Shown here in pieces: positions 16,160 through 23,922 of a DNA stretch of 51,129 nt. The first letter of the stretch is position 1. Each line of letters opens with the position of its first letter. Location of the stretch: positions 1-51,129 of the forward strand of contig DASTKT010000161.1 of NCBI GenBank assembly GCA_035715725.1. Direction: 5' to 3'. The position numbers and the translations under genes are program-made. The notes under the pieces were generated by a model, which was not told the origin of the DNA, searched no databases, and saw only the letters and a list, made by a program, of their open reading frames with translations. The DNA is from JADGGV01 sp035715725 (lineage in GTDB: Bacteria > Gemmatimonadota > Gemmatimonadetes > Longimicrobiales > RSA9).

Positions 16160-17167
16160 ATGCGTGTGCCGAGGCTGTCCGCACCGATCGTCGTGTGGCT
16201 GTGCACGGGTCTCGTCGCTTGCGCGGACAGGGGGGCGCAGGCGGGGGCCGGGTCGCGGGATACCGCGGCAACGTCGAAGGCGGCGCCGCCGGCGCCGGCG
16301 GGGGAGCGGCTCGCGGTGGCGGGCGGCCGGATCTGGTACATCGTCGCCGGCCGGGGGAGCGCGACGCCAGCGATCCTGCTGCACGGCGGGCCGGGGTACG
16401 CCAGCTTCTACATGAAGCCGCTCGAGGCGCTCGGGAGCGACCGGCCGGTCGTGCGCTACGACCAGCTCGGCGCGGGGAAGTCCGACCACGTCGCGGATAC
16501 GACGCTCTTCACGATCGGACATTTCGTCACCGAGCTGGACTCGCTGCGCGCCCACCTCGGCTACGACCGCTTCCACGTCGTCGGGCACTCCTGGGGGACG
16601 ATCCTGGCGGTGGAGTACTACCGCGCGCACCCGGAGCACGTGGCGAGCCTGACGCTGATGAGCCCGGCGCTGGACATCCCGGCGTGGGAGCGGCACGCGC
16701 GGGAGCTGGTGCGCACGCTCCCCGACTCGATGCAGCGGGCGATCCGGGTGCGGGAGAAGGAGGGGAAGTTCGACGCCCCCGACTACCAGGCGGCGCTGGG
16801 CGAGTTCTACGGGAGGTACGTGTGGCGGCACCCGGTCCAGGCGGACCTCGACAGCACGCTCGCCACCGTCAACGAGGGGATCTACAACTACATGCAGGGG
16901 CCGAGCGAGTTCACGATCACCGGCACGCTCAAGGAGTACGACGCGACGCCGTTCCTGAAGCGGGTGAAGGTCCCGACGCTCTACACGCTCGGCGAGTTCG
17001 ACGAGGCGGGGCTCGACAACGTGAAGCGCTTCGCGCGGCTGACGCCGGGCGCGAAGCTGGCCGTGATTCCCGGCGCCGCGCACCTGACGGAGTGGGACAA
17101 CCCGCAGGAGAACGTACGCGTCGTGCGCGAGTTCCTGCGGGAGGTCGACGCGGCCGGGAAGCGGTAG
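16160..17167 (+). CDS. Lipoprotein alpha/beta hydrolase (proline iminopeptidase-like, S33)
   Basis: 335 aa; ATG 16160 follows GAGGT. A lipobox GLVAC (Cys21) anchors it outside the cytoplasm. The alpha/beta hydrolase core begins at about residue 52. It shows the oxyanion motif LHGGPG (74-79), the nucleophile GHSWG (Ser144), a probable acid at Asp281 (GEFDE) and the base His308 (GAAHLTEWD). LHGGPG plus GHSWG is the signature of prolyl aminopeptidases, which remove N-terminal proline from peptides, so it may feed on peptides released by the secreted proteases. An epoxide hydrolase or lactonase role cannot be excluded. The upstream repeat array separates it from the treT unit. Confidence 0.88.
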   Translation: MRVPRLSAPIVVWLCTGLVACADRGAQAGAGSRDTAATSKAAPPAPAGERLAVAGGRIWYIVAGRGSATPAILLHGGPGYASFYMKPLEALGSDRPVVRYDQLGAGKSDHVADTTLFTIGHFVTELDSLRAHLGYDRFHVVGHSWGTILAVEYYRAHPEHVASLTLMSPALDIPAWERHARELVRTLPDSMQRAIRVREKEGKFDAPDYQAALGEFYGRYVWRHPVQADLDSTLATVNEGIYNYMQGPSEFTITGTLKEYDATPFLKRVKVPTLYTLGEFDEAGLDNVKRFARLTPGAKLAVIPGAAHLTEWDNPQENVRVVREFLREVDAAGKR

Positions 17168-17176
17168 CGGCGCGCG

Positions 17177-17683
17177 CTACTCCATGGTCAGCGCCGGCGC
17201 CTCCGCCTCGGCGGGCTCGGGGCGCAGGTGCGGGTGGCGCTGGATCGTGCGGGCGCAGGTGTTCCAGCGCAGGATCGCATCGTCGTTGCCGGGCGGGCGG
17301 ACCGCCTCCGCGCGCTCGTACCAGTCCATGGCCTGGCGCAGCCAGTCGTAGGCGACGGGGCCGACGCCGGTCCGGCTGCGGTCGAGCAGCGAGCGGCCGC
17401 GGCGCTCGCAGATGAGGCCGGCGTAGTAGAGGCGGTCGTACTCCTGGGCGAGGCGCGGGAGGAGCGAGCGGGCCTCCTCGACGCCGACGCCGTGGTCGAG
17501 ACCGAACTGGTCGGTGCGCGCCAGGATCAGCGTGACGAGCGCCTCCTGGTTGTCCGGCTCGACGTCGAGCACGTCGAGGCAGATGCTCTCCGCCTCCCAC
17601 GGCTCATTCAGGAGGCGATACCGCTCCGCCTTCCGCAGCGCCGGTCCGATTCCCTCGCGGGACAGTCTCTTGAGCTGGAACAT
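17177..17683 (-). CDS. TPR-like helical protein downstream of sdhB
   Basis: 168 aa from ATG 17683 after GGAGGT. The sequence is helical: ALRKAERYRLLNEPWEAESICLDVLDVEPDNQEALVTLILARTDQ has the pattern of a tetratricopeptide repeat, followed by further helix pairs and a conserved-looking WLRQAMDWYERAEAVRPPGNDDAILRWNTCARTI near the end. It is probably cytoplasmic and acts through protein contacts. The start lies inside the 3' end of sdhB (80-nt overlap), so translation may be coupled. A role in assembly or stability of succinate dehydrogenase is an inference from this position only. Confidence 0.75.
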   Translation of the reverse strand: MFQLKRLSREGIGPALRKAERYRLLNEPWEAESICLDVLDVEPDNQEALVTLILARTDQFGLDHGVGVEEARSLLPRLAQEYDRLYYAGLICERRGRSLLDRSRTGVGPVAYDWLRQAMDWYERAEAVRPPGNDDAILRWNTCARTIQRHPHLRPEPAEAEAPALTME

Positions 17684-18479
17684 GGGGCACCTCCGGGCCG
17701 GCGGCGGGGCGGAGCACCGGAAGCTTCCACTTCCGGATCCCCCGCCGCAGCGCGCCGACGATCTGGGGGAGCGGGTCGTACGCCGCATCGACCACCCGCT
17801 CCTTGAGCGGGATGATCGCGTTGTCCGTGATGCGGATTCCCTCGGGACACACCCGGGTGCAGCACTTCGTGATGTTGCAGTAGCCGATCCCCTGCTCGGC
17901 GCGGAGCGGCGCGCGGCGGTCGTCGGTGTCGAGGGGGTGCATCTCCAGCGCCGCGGTGAACACGAGGAAGCGCGGGCCGCTGAACCGGTCGTGGTGCTGG
18001 TGGTCCCGCAGGACGTGGCAGACGTCCTGGCAGAGGTAGCACTCGATGCACTTCCGGAACTCCATGACCCGGTCCACGTCGGCCTGGTCCATGCGCCAGG
18101 TGCCGTCGGGCGCATCCGGCGGGCGCGGCCGGAACGGCCGGATCCGCTTCTTCACCTCGTAGTTCCACGAGACGTCGGTCACCAGGTCGCGGATCGGCGG
18201 GAACGCGCGCATCGGCTCGACGGTCACGGGCCGGTCCGGCGGCAGGTCGGAGAGCCGCGTCATGCACATCAGGCGCGGCATCCCGTTCACCTCCGCCGAG
18301 CAGGACCCGCACTTCCCCGCCTTGCAGTTCCAGCGCACGGCCAGGTCGTTGGCCTGCTCCGCCTGGATCTGGTGCACCGCGTCCAGCACGACCATCCCGG
18401 GCGCGACCTCGGTGCGGTACTCGTGGAACTCTCCGCCCCGCGCGTCGCCGCGCCAGATGCGGAAGGTGGCGGAAGGCAT
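17604..18479 (-). CDS. sdhB: Succinate dehydrogenase/fumarate reductase iron-sulfur subunit
   Basis: 291 aa, start at 18479. It transfers electrons from the FAD subunit to quinone. N-terminal 2Fe-2S ferredoxin domain: WNCKAGKCGSCSAEVNG followed by MPRLMC. C-terminal 4Fe-4S/3Fe-4S domain: CIECYLCQDVC and CNITKCCTRVCPEGI. The spacing is that of the actinobacterial-type SdhB that pairs with a single large membrane subunit. The last about 35 residues after KLPVLRP are Pro/Gly/Ala-rich with no family counterpart I recognise and overlap the next gene. It lies downstream of sdhA with a 263-nt gap in which I see no gene. Confidence 0.93.
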   Translation of the reverse strand: MPSATFRIWRGDARGGEFHEYRTEVAPGMVVLDAVHQIQAEQANDLAVRWNCKAGKCGSCSAEVNGMPRLMCMTRLSDLPPDRPVTVEPMRAFPPIRDLVTDVSWNYEVKKRIRPFRPRPPDAPDGTWRMDQADVDRVMEFRKCIECYLCQDVCHVLRDHQHHDRFSGPRFLVFTAALEMHPLDTDDRRAPLRAEQGIGYCNITKCCTRVCPEGIRITDNAIIPLKERVVDAAYDPLPQIVGALRRGIRKWKLPVLRPAAGPEVPHVPAQETVPRGNRTGAAEGGAVSPPE

Positions 18480-18742
18480 TCCGGCGTCTCCTGGTTCGGG
18501 TGCGCGTCGCGGTCCGGGCTTCGGGCCGGCGTCCCGGGCGCCGATCCGGCGAGCGAGCGGTGGGGGGTGGCTCGGGGACGGGCGTCCGAAGCTGCCGGTT
18601 GGCAGAGGAGACCGCCGGCGCCGGGCGCCGGACGCACCCCGCGAACCCGCGGCCGCCCCCGCCCCGCAGCGCTCCCCACCGCCCCCTCACCAGGTCGGCC
18701 GCGACGAACCCCGACCGAAGCCGGCCCCCCGATGACGCCCGC

Positions 18743-20578
18743 TCACGCCGATGCCGCCACCATCGGCGCCTGCTGCTCGTCGATGATGGCCTGGAGCTCG
18801 GCCGGGAGCGGGCGGATCGGCTCGCGGACGACTTCCATCCGGCCGTCGGCGGCGTGGCGCACGACCAGGTTCACCTTCCCCCAGGCCGCATCCTTCGCCG
18901 GACAATCCTCGCGGAAATGCGCGCCGCGGCTCTCGCGGCGCTCGAGCGCGGCCCGCGCGACGGCCTCGGAGACGACCAGCAGGTTGCGCAGGTCGAGCGC
19001 GGTGTGCCAGCCGGGGTTGTACTCGCGGTTCCCGGGGACGCCGACGCGCTCGGCGCGCTGCCGCAGGCGCTCGATCTCCTCGAGCGCGCGCTCCATCTCC
19101 GGGGCGGCGCGCACGATGCCGACCAGGTCCTGCATCCGCTCCTGCAGCTCGTGCTGGATGTCGAAGGGCGAGTAGCCGTCGGCGCCAATGCCGAACGGGA
19201 CGAGCGCCCGCTGCGCGGCGGCCTCGACGTCGCTTTCGTCAATGGACGCCGGCTCGCGCTCCGCGGCGAAGTAGGCGGCGTGCTCGCCGGCGCGCTTGCC
19301 GAAGACGAGCAGGTCGGAGAGCGAGTTGCCGCCGAGGCGGTTCGCGCCGTGCAGCCCCGCGGCGCACTCGCCGGCGGCGAAGAGGCCGGGGACCGTCGAC
19401 ATCTGCGTCTCCGCGTCGACGCGCACGCCGCCCATCATGTAGTGGGTCGTGGGGCCGACCTCCATCGGCTCCTCGGTGATGTCGATCCCGGCGAGCTGCT
19501 TGAACTGGTGGTACATGCTCGGGAGCTTCTTCTGGATGTGCTCCCGGGCGTGCGGCAGCTTCTCGCGGATCCAGGAGATGTCGAGGAAGACGCCGCCGTG
19601 CGGCGAGCCGCGCCCCTCCCGGATCTCCCGCACGATGCAGCGGGCGACGTGATCGCGGGTCAGCAGCTCCGGCGGCCGGCGGGCGTTGCGGTCCCCCTGC
19701 GTGTAGCGCCACCCCTCCTCCGGCGTGTCCGCCGTCTGCTCGCGGTAGAGCGGCGGGATCTCGTCGAACATGAAGCGGCGCCCCTCGCTGTTCAGCAGCA
19801 CGCCGCCCTCGCCGCGCACGCCCTCGGTGACCAGGAGGCCGCGCACGCTCGGCGGCCACACCATCCCGGTCGGGTGGAACTGCACGAACTCCATGTCGAT
19901 CAGCTCCGCGCCGGCCAGGTACGCCAGCGCGTGGCCGTCGCCCGTGTACTCCCAGGAGTTGCTCGTGATGCGGAACGCGCGGCCGATGCCGCCGGTGGCC
20001 AGCACGACCGCCTTCGCGCGGAACAGGAGGAAGCGGCCGCGCTCGCGCTCGTAGGCGAACGCGCCGGCCACGCGCCCGCCGTCGGTGAGGAGCGTGAGGA
20101 CCGTCGTCTCCATGTGCACGGCGATCCCCTGGTGGATGCCGTGGTCCTGGAGCGTGCGGATCATCTCGAGGCCGGTCCGGTCGCCGACGTGGGCGAGGCG
20201 GGGATAGCGGTGGCCGCCGAAGTTGCGCTGCAGGATCCGGCCGTCCGGCGTGCGGTCGAAGAGCGCGCCCCACGCCTCCAGCTCGCGCACCCGCGCCGGC
20301 GCTTCGCGCGCGTGCAGCTCCGCCATGCGCCAGTTGTTCAGGTACTGCCCGCCGCGCATGGTGTCGGCGAAGTGCACGCGCCAGCTATCGCGGTCGTCGA
20401 CGTTCGCGAGCGCCGCCGCGACGCCGCCCTCTGCCATGACCGTGTGCGCCTTGCCGAGCAGCGACTTGCAGACGAGCCCGACCGTGGCGCCCACCGCCGA
20501 GGCCGCGATCGCCGCGCGCAGCCCCGCGCCACCGGCGCCGATGACGAGGACGTCGTAGGAGTGGGTCTGGTAGTCCAT
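18743..20578 (-). CDS. sdhA: Succinate dehydrogenase/fumarate reductase flavoprotein subunit
   Basis: 611 aa from ATG 20578, 17 nt after sdhC. It oxidises succinate to fumarate. Rossmann FAD motif VIGAGGAGLRAAI (12-24); His45 (GKAHTVMAEGG) is the expected covalent FAD attachment residue; active-site motif QFHPTGMVWPP; substrate-binding R-G-S-P-H-G-G-V; second FAD motif GLFAAGECAAGLHGANRLGGNSL. The long C-terminal helical domain with HTALDLRNLLVVSEAVARAALERRESRGAHFREDCP is the family norm. Respiratory complex II in the cytoplasmic membrane. The gap between sdhA and sdhB is longer than usual and could hold a processing site; I see no terminator-like hairpin with certainty. Confidence 0.95.
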   Translation of the reverse strand: MDYQTHSYDVLVIGAGGAGLRAAIAASAVGATVGLVCKSLLGKAHTVMAEGGVAAALANVDDRDSWRVHFADTMRGGQYLNNWRMAELHAREAPARVRELEAWGALFDRTPDGRILQRNFGGHRYPRLAHVGDRTGLEMIRTLQDHGIHQGIAVHMETTVLTLLTDGGRVAGAFAYERERGRFLLFRAKAVVLATGGIGRAFRITSNSWEYTGDGHALAYLAGAELIDMEFVQFHPTGMVWPPSVRGLLVTEGVRGEGGVLLNSEGRRFMFDEIPPLYREQTADTPEEGWRYTQGDRNARRPPELLTRDHVARCIVREIREGRGSPHGGVFLDISWIREKLPHAREHIQKKLPSMYHQFKQLAGIDITEEPMEVGPTTHYMMGGVRVDAETQMSTVPGLFAAGECAAGLHGANRLGGNSLSDLLVFGKRAGEHAAYFAAEREPASIDESDVEAAAQRALVPFGIGADGYSPFDIQHELQERMQDLVGIVRAAPEMERALEEIERLRQRAERVGVPGNREYNPGWHTALDLRNLLVVSEAVARAALERRESRGAHFREDCPAKDAAWGKVNLVVRHAADGRMEVVREPIRPLPAELQAIIDEQQAPMVAASA

Positions 20579-20595
20579 ACCCTTTTCCCCGAGGG

Positions 20596-21399
20596 TTACA
20601 GCAGCCGGAAATCCGTCAGCACCCCCATCGCGCACAGCCGCACGTACAGATCCGTGAACGCGACCCAGACCAGGCTGGTCCAGGCCCAGAGCATGTGGCC
20701 GCGGTTCAGCGCGCTCACGCAGACATAGCCGCGATGGCGCAGCGGGCGCTTCGAGATCTGCGTCAGCCGGCCGCCGACCAGGTGGCGCAGCGAGTGGCAG
20801 CCGAGCGTGTAGCCGGAGAGGAAGACGACGTTCAGCGTGAGCACGAGCGTGCCGACGCCGATGCCGAACTCGGCCCGCCCCGTCGCCGGGTCCGGGAACC
20901 AGAGCGCGTTCCAGGCGTCGTGCGCGAGGATGACCAGGAAGGGGAGGGCGAGGTAGAGGAAGTAGCGATGGATGTTCTGGAGCAGGAGCGGGAAGTGGCG
21001 CTCGCCGAGGTAGCGCTTGCGCGGCTCGCCGACCGCGCACCCGGGCGGGTCCGCCCAGAACGCCTTGTAGTACGCGCCGCGGTAGTAGTAGCACGTGAGG
21101 CGGAACCCGCCCGGCGCCCACAGGATCAGGAACGCCGGCGACCAGGGGAGCCACGCCGCCCACCAGGCGGGGCGGGCGCCGAACCAGGCGTCGCGCGAGC
21201 CGAACAGCTCGGGCGAGTAGAGCGGGGAGAGGTACGGGCCGAAGCGGTAGTACGCGCCCTGGAACGCCGCCCAGGTGGCGTAGACGACGAAGGCGCCGAG
21301 CACGCCGGCGGTGACCAGCGGCTGGACCCACCAGGCATCGCGCCGCAGCGTCTCGCCGAAGCGGCGGCGGGCGGGGAGGGTGGCGGACGTCGGGATCAT
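20596..21399 (-). CDS. sdhC: Succinate dehydrogenase membrane subunit (actinobacterial SdhC-like)
   Basis: 267 aa, about five transmembrane helices (from VQPLVTAGVLGAFVVYATWA to WAWTSLVWVAFTDLYV). Features shared with the single membrane subunit of mycobacterial Sdh1: GGFRLTCYYYRGAYYKAFWADPPGCAV, LLLQNIHRYFLYLALPFLVILAHDAW (His ligands for haem b), FGIGVGTLVLTLNVVFLSGYTLGCHSLRH. It anchors SdhA and SdhB and carries electrons to menaquinone. First gene of the sdh run on the minus strand, so the promoter should lie in 21400-21560. Assignment to SdhC rather than a fused SdhCD is by overall similarity to the actinobacterial protein. Confidence 0.88.
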   Translation of the reverse strand: MIPTSATLPARRRFGETLRRDAWWVQPLVTAGVLGAFVVYATWAAFQGAYYRFGPYLSPLYSPELFGSRDAWFGARPAWWAAWLPWSPAFLILWAPGGFRLTCYYYRGAYYKAFWADPPGCAVGEPRKRYLGERHFPLLLQNIHRYFLYLALPFLVILAHDAWNALWFPDPATGRAEFGIGVGTLVLTLNVVFLSGYTLGCHSLRHLVGGRLTQISKRPLRHRGYVCVSALNRGHMLWAWTSLVWVAFTDLYVRLCAMGVLTDFRLL

Positions 21400-21561
21400 G
21401 TCGCTCTCCCCCGCGGCGGAAGCCGCGGTCGCGAAGCGCCCGACCGGATTACATGCGAAGGAACGACGAATGTGCCGCGCGGAACGCGCCGCCGCAATGC
21501 CGTTCCGAGGCAGCGGGGTGGGAGGCGCGCGCGGGCGCAGCGTGCCGCGACGGCCGGACGA

Positions 21562-21587
21562 GGCCGCCGGGCGGGTCCCCGGCGGCC
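21562..21587 (-). terminator. Hairpin after the outer-membrane-like gene
   Basis: GGCCGCCGGG (21562-21571) pairs exactly with 21578-21587 around the loop CGGGTC, 14 nt past the stop codon of the minus-strand gene at 21601. Very GC-rich, no U-run. Confidence 0.55.
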
Positions 21588-21600
21588 GGTCTGCGCGCGC

Positions 21601-22542
21601 CTACCGCTCCGGCCGGCGGCCCGGCACCCGGCGCTGGGAGGCGGCGGTGGCGCCGCCGAGGCCGACGTCGACGTGGAGGCCGACGGTCAGGCGGATGTTG
21701 TGGATGTCGCCGAAGTCGAACTTCGTCGGCTCGAAGAACGGGCCGCCGAAGCCGCGCTGCACGCCGGCGACGCGGACCTTGAAGGGCGAGTTCGCGATGT
21801 GGTCCGCGACCTGGAGGCGGAGCCCGATGCCGCTCCCGTCGCTGAAGGGGATCTGGATGTCGGTGCCGAGCCCGAGCACGCCGGCGAGCACGGACTTGAG
21901 GCCGATGCCGTCGAACGTGACGAGGAGCGCGCCGGTCGGGAAGTTGACGACGACGATGTTGCCGCCGTTCACCTCGATCGGTGCGCCGCGGGCGTCGATG
22001 AAGAAGGGGAGGAGCTGCGCCGCGTTGTCGCCGGGGTCGTAGACGACGCCGCCGAGGCCGAAGAGGACGAAGGGGCGCGCCCAGCGCACCTTCTCCGGAT
22101 CGACGAGCGAGATCTCGCCGTCGATGTCGGCGCTGTAGGTGTTGACGTCGACCTCGTGGAGTGGCGTGAACAGGGTGTCGATCACGCCGAATCGGCTGCA
22201 CCGTCCGTTGACGGCGAGGCAGGAGTGCGAGTAGCCGAACTGGAGGCGGGCGCCGCCGCGGCCGCGGCGGTAGGTCACCGAGCCGGCGAAGAGGAACGCC
22301 GGATCGACCTGCACCTGCCGCAGCAGCACCTGCTCGAAGCGGGTGCCGAAATCGAGATTCGCGAGGACGACGTTCTGGTTCCAGTCGGTGGAGTAGTTGA
22401 GGCCGCCGGCGAACTCGAAGCTGAGCGAGCGGGCGCCGAGCGGCCGGTCCCCCCAATCCAGGTCCCAGATGTCCTGCGGGCGGGCGGGGAGGGCGGTCGC
22501 GAGGAGGAGCAGAACGGCGGTGGCGAAGGGGCGGGTGCGCAT
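21601..22542 (-). CDS. Exported beta-rich protein, probably outer-membrane barrel
   Basis: 313 aa with a cleavable Sec signal (ALPARPQD, about residues 20-25) and a GGAGG site. The mature protein has alternating hydrophobic strands (LSFEFAGGLNYSTDW, LQFGYSH, PFVLFGLGGVVYD, IGLRLQVADHI, IRLTVGLHVDVGLGG) as in 8-14-strand barrels; a pair of cysteines (HSCLAVNGRC) could form a loop disulfide. PFVLFGLGGVVYDPGDN resembles OmpA-like N-terminal barrels common in these phyla. Function unknown. It is separated from sdhC by a terminator, so probably not part of that unit. Confidence 0.75.
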   Translation of the reverse strand: MRTRPFATAVLLLLATALPARPQDIWDLDWGDRPLGARSLSFEFAGGLNYSTDWNQNVVLANLDFGTRFEQVLLRQVQVDPAFLFAGSVTYRRGRGGARLQFGYSHSCLAVNGRCSRFGVIDTLFTPLHEVDVNTYSADIDGEISLVDPEKVRWARPFVLFGLGGVVYDPGDNAAQLLPFFIDARGAPIEVNGGNIVVVNFPTGALLVTFDGIGLKSVLAGVLGLGTDIQIPFSDGSGIGLRLQVADHIANSPFKVRVAGVQRGFGGPFFEPTKFDFGDIHNIRLTVGLHVDVGLGGATAASQRRVPGRRPER

Positions 22543-22724
22543 GGGGGCCTCCGCGTGAGGGGCGGAGGAGCGCGGCTGCAGGATGTGAGCCGTGCACCGC
22601 GCGCGATCCCGCGGGGTCCGACGCGGGTACCACTCCGCCGCCCGCGCGCATCGCGACGGCGGCGGTTAGAATAGGGACGGCGCGGCTCCGCGCGCCGGAC
22701 GATCTCTCCACACCCGGAGGACCC

Positions 22725-23009
22725 ATGTTGCCGATCGGCTTCGTGCTCGTCGCACTGCTCTTCTTCGGCGGCGCCCTCGCCGTGGCGCTGCGCGACGTGG
22801 TGCGCTCGTTCTCGCCGGACAAGGGCGGGAACGCCGGCTCGCGGCTGGTGGCGGTGGGCGAGGTGCTGATCCTGCTCGGCGCGTGCGCGGTGGTGCTGCA
22901 GGGGCGGCCGGCGGGGCTGGTGCTCGCGGGGCCGGCCGGCTTCGCGCTGCTGACGGGCGGCTCCGCGCTGCTGTTCGTCGGGATGACGCTGGAGAGCCGG
23001 CGGGGCTAG
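22725..23009 (+). CDS. Small membrane protein, three transmembrane helices
   Basis: 94 aa after GGAGG. TM segments at about 2-22, 44-60 and 66-86, with a short charged loop (RDVVRSFSPDKGGNAGSR) between the first two. A -10-like TAGAAT lies 53 nt upstream (22667-22672). No family recognised; it converges on the ferric-reductase-like gene. Confidence 0.65.
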   Translation: MLPIGFVLVALLFFGGALAVALRDVVRSFSPDKGGNAGSRLVAVGEVLILLGACAVVLQGRPAGLVLAGPAGFALLTGGSALLFVGMTLESRRG

Positions 23010-23032
23010 GCCCGCCAGCCCGGCGCCTTGCG

Positions 23033-23650
23033 TTACGCCGCCTCGGGCTCGGCGCCGGCGCGCTGCCGGCGCGAGGCGCCCACGGGGCGCAGCCCCGCGC
23101 GGCGCCGCCGGAGCGCGTAGCGGGCGCGCCAGACCGTGACGGCCGCGACCAGCAGCAGGCACACCTCCACCAGCACCTTCTCGCCGTCGAAGTAGTCGAT
23201 CGGCCGGTTCTCCAGCTTCGGGTCGGTCAGGATGCCGTGGACGTAGAACGCGGCGGCGGCGGCGTAGGCCACGTAGTGCAGCCGCTTCCACGTCGTCCGG
23301 TTCATGCGCCGCCGCACGTACGACGATGCGACGACGACGGCGAGCGCGTAGAGGCCGATCGCGCCCAGCGTATTCTCCAGCGGCTGCTTCGGCGAGTAGA
23401 CCGGGTAGATCAGGTCGAGGAGGTCGAAGCCGGCCGTGGACGAGAAGAGCAGGATCAGCGGGTGGAGCGCCGAGACCGCGAGCGCCACGTAGCCGGTCCA
23501 GTTGTGCAGCGCGAAGTAGTTGAAGCGGCGGTGCGGCCAGTGGGTCCACGGGTTGTAGCGGACCGACAGGAGCAGCCCCAGCAGGAGGTTGAGCGTCAGA
23601 AGGCCCATGGCCACGAGGCCGACGTCGCTCGAGAGCTCGATGGCGGACAC
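23033..23650 (-). CDS. Ferric-reductase-like transmembrane haem protein
   Basis: 205 aa from GTG 23650; AGGAGG lies 3 nt before it, a short spacing, but no better start is seen. About five helices with two conserved His pairs: FALHNWTGYVALAVSALHPLIL and RLHYVAYAAAAAFYVHGILTDP, the spacing used to hold two b-type haems across the membrane in the PF01794 family (ferric reductase, YedZ/MsrQ, NOX cores). There is no FAD/NAD domain, so it would need a partner to supply electrons. The C-terminus is Arg-rich and cytoplasmic. The neighbouring small membrane gene is convergent and need not be related. Confidence 0.85.
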   Translation of the reverse strand: MSAIELSSDVGLVAMGLLTLNLLLGLLLSVRYNPWTHWPHRRFNYFALHNWTGYVALAVSALHPLILLFSSTAGFDLLDLIYPVYSPKQPLENTLGAIGLYALAVVVASSYVRRRMNRTTWKRLHYVAYAAAAAFYVHGILTDPKLENRPIDYFDGEKVLVEVCLLLVAAVTVWRARYALRRRRAGLRPVGASRRQRAGAEPEAA

Positions 23651-23922
23651 ACTCCTCCTGGGTGGCCGGTGTGGGTGCGGCGGGGCGGTGCCCGCGACCG
23701 CGCGACTTGGAAAGTCCCGAAAGATCCCCGGAGCGCGCGCCGGGATCAACCCCCCGGCGCGCGCGACGGCGGCGGCGCGTGCCGCCATGGCGGCGCCCCG
23801 CGACCCGCGCGATCGTGACGGTCCCTCGATCAAGACCGGCCGTCGGGGGTAGATTCAGGTCGCCGCCCGCGCCGCGGGCGCACCCCGCGAACCGAGCCGC
23901 ACCGAGCGCAGACGCCGTGTCC

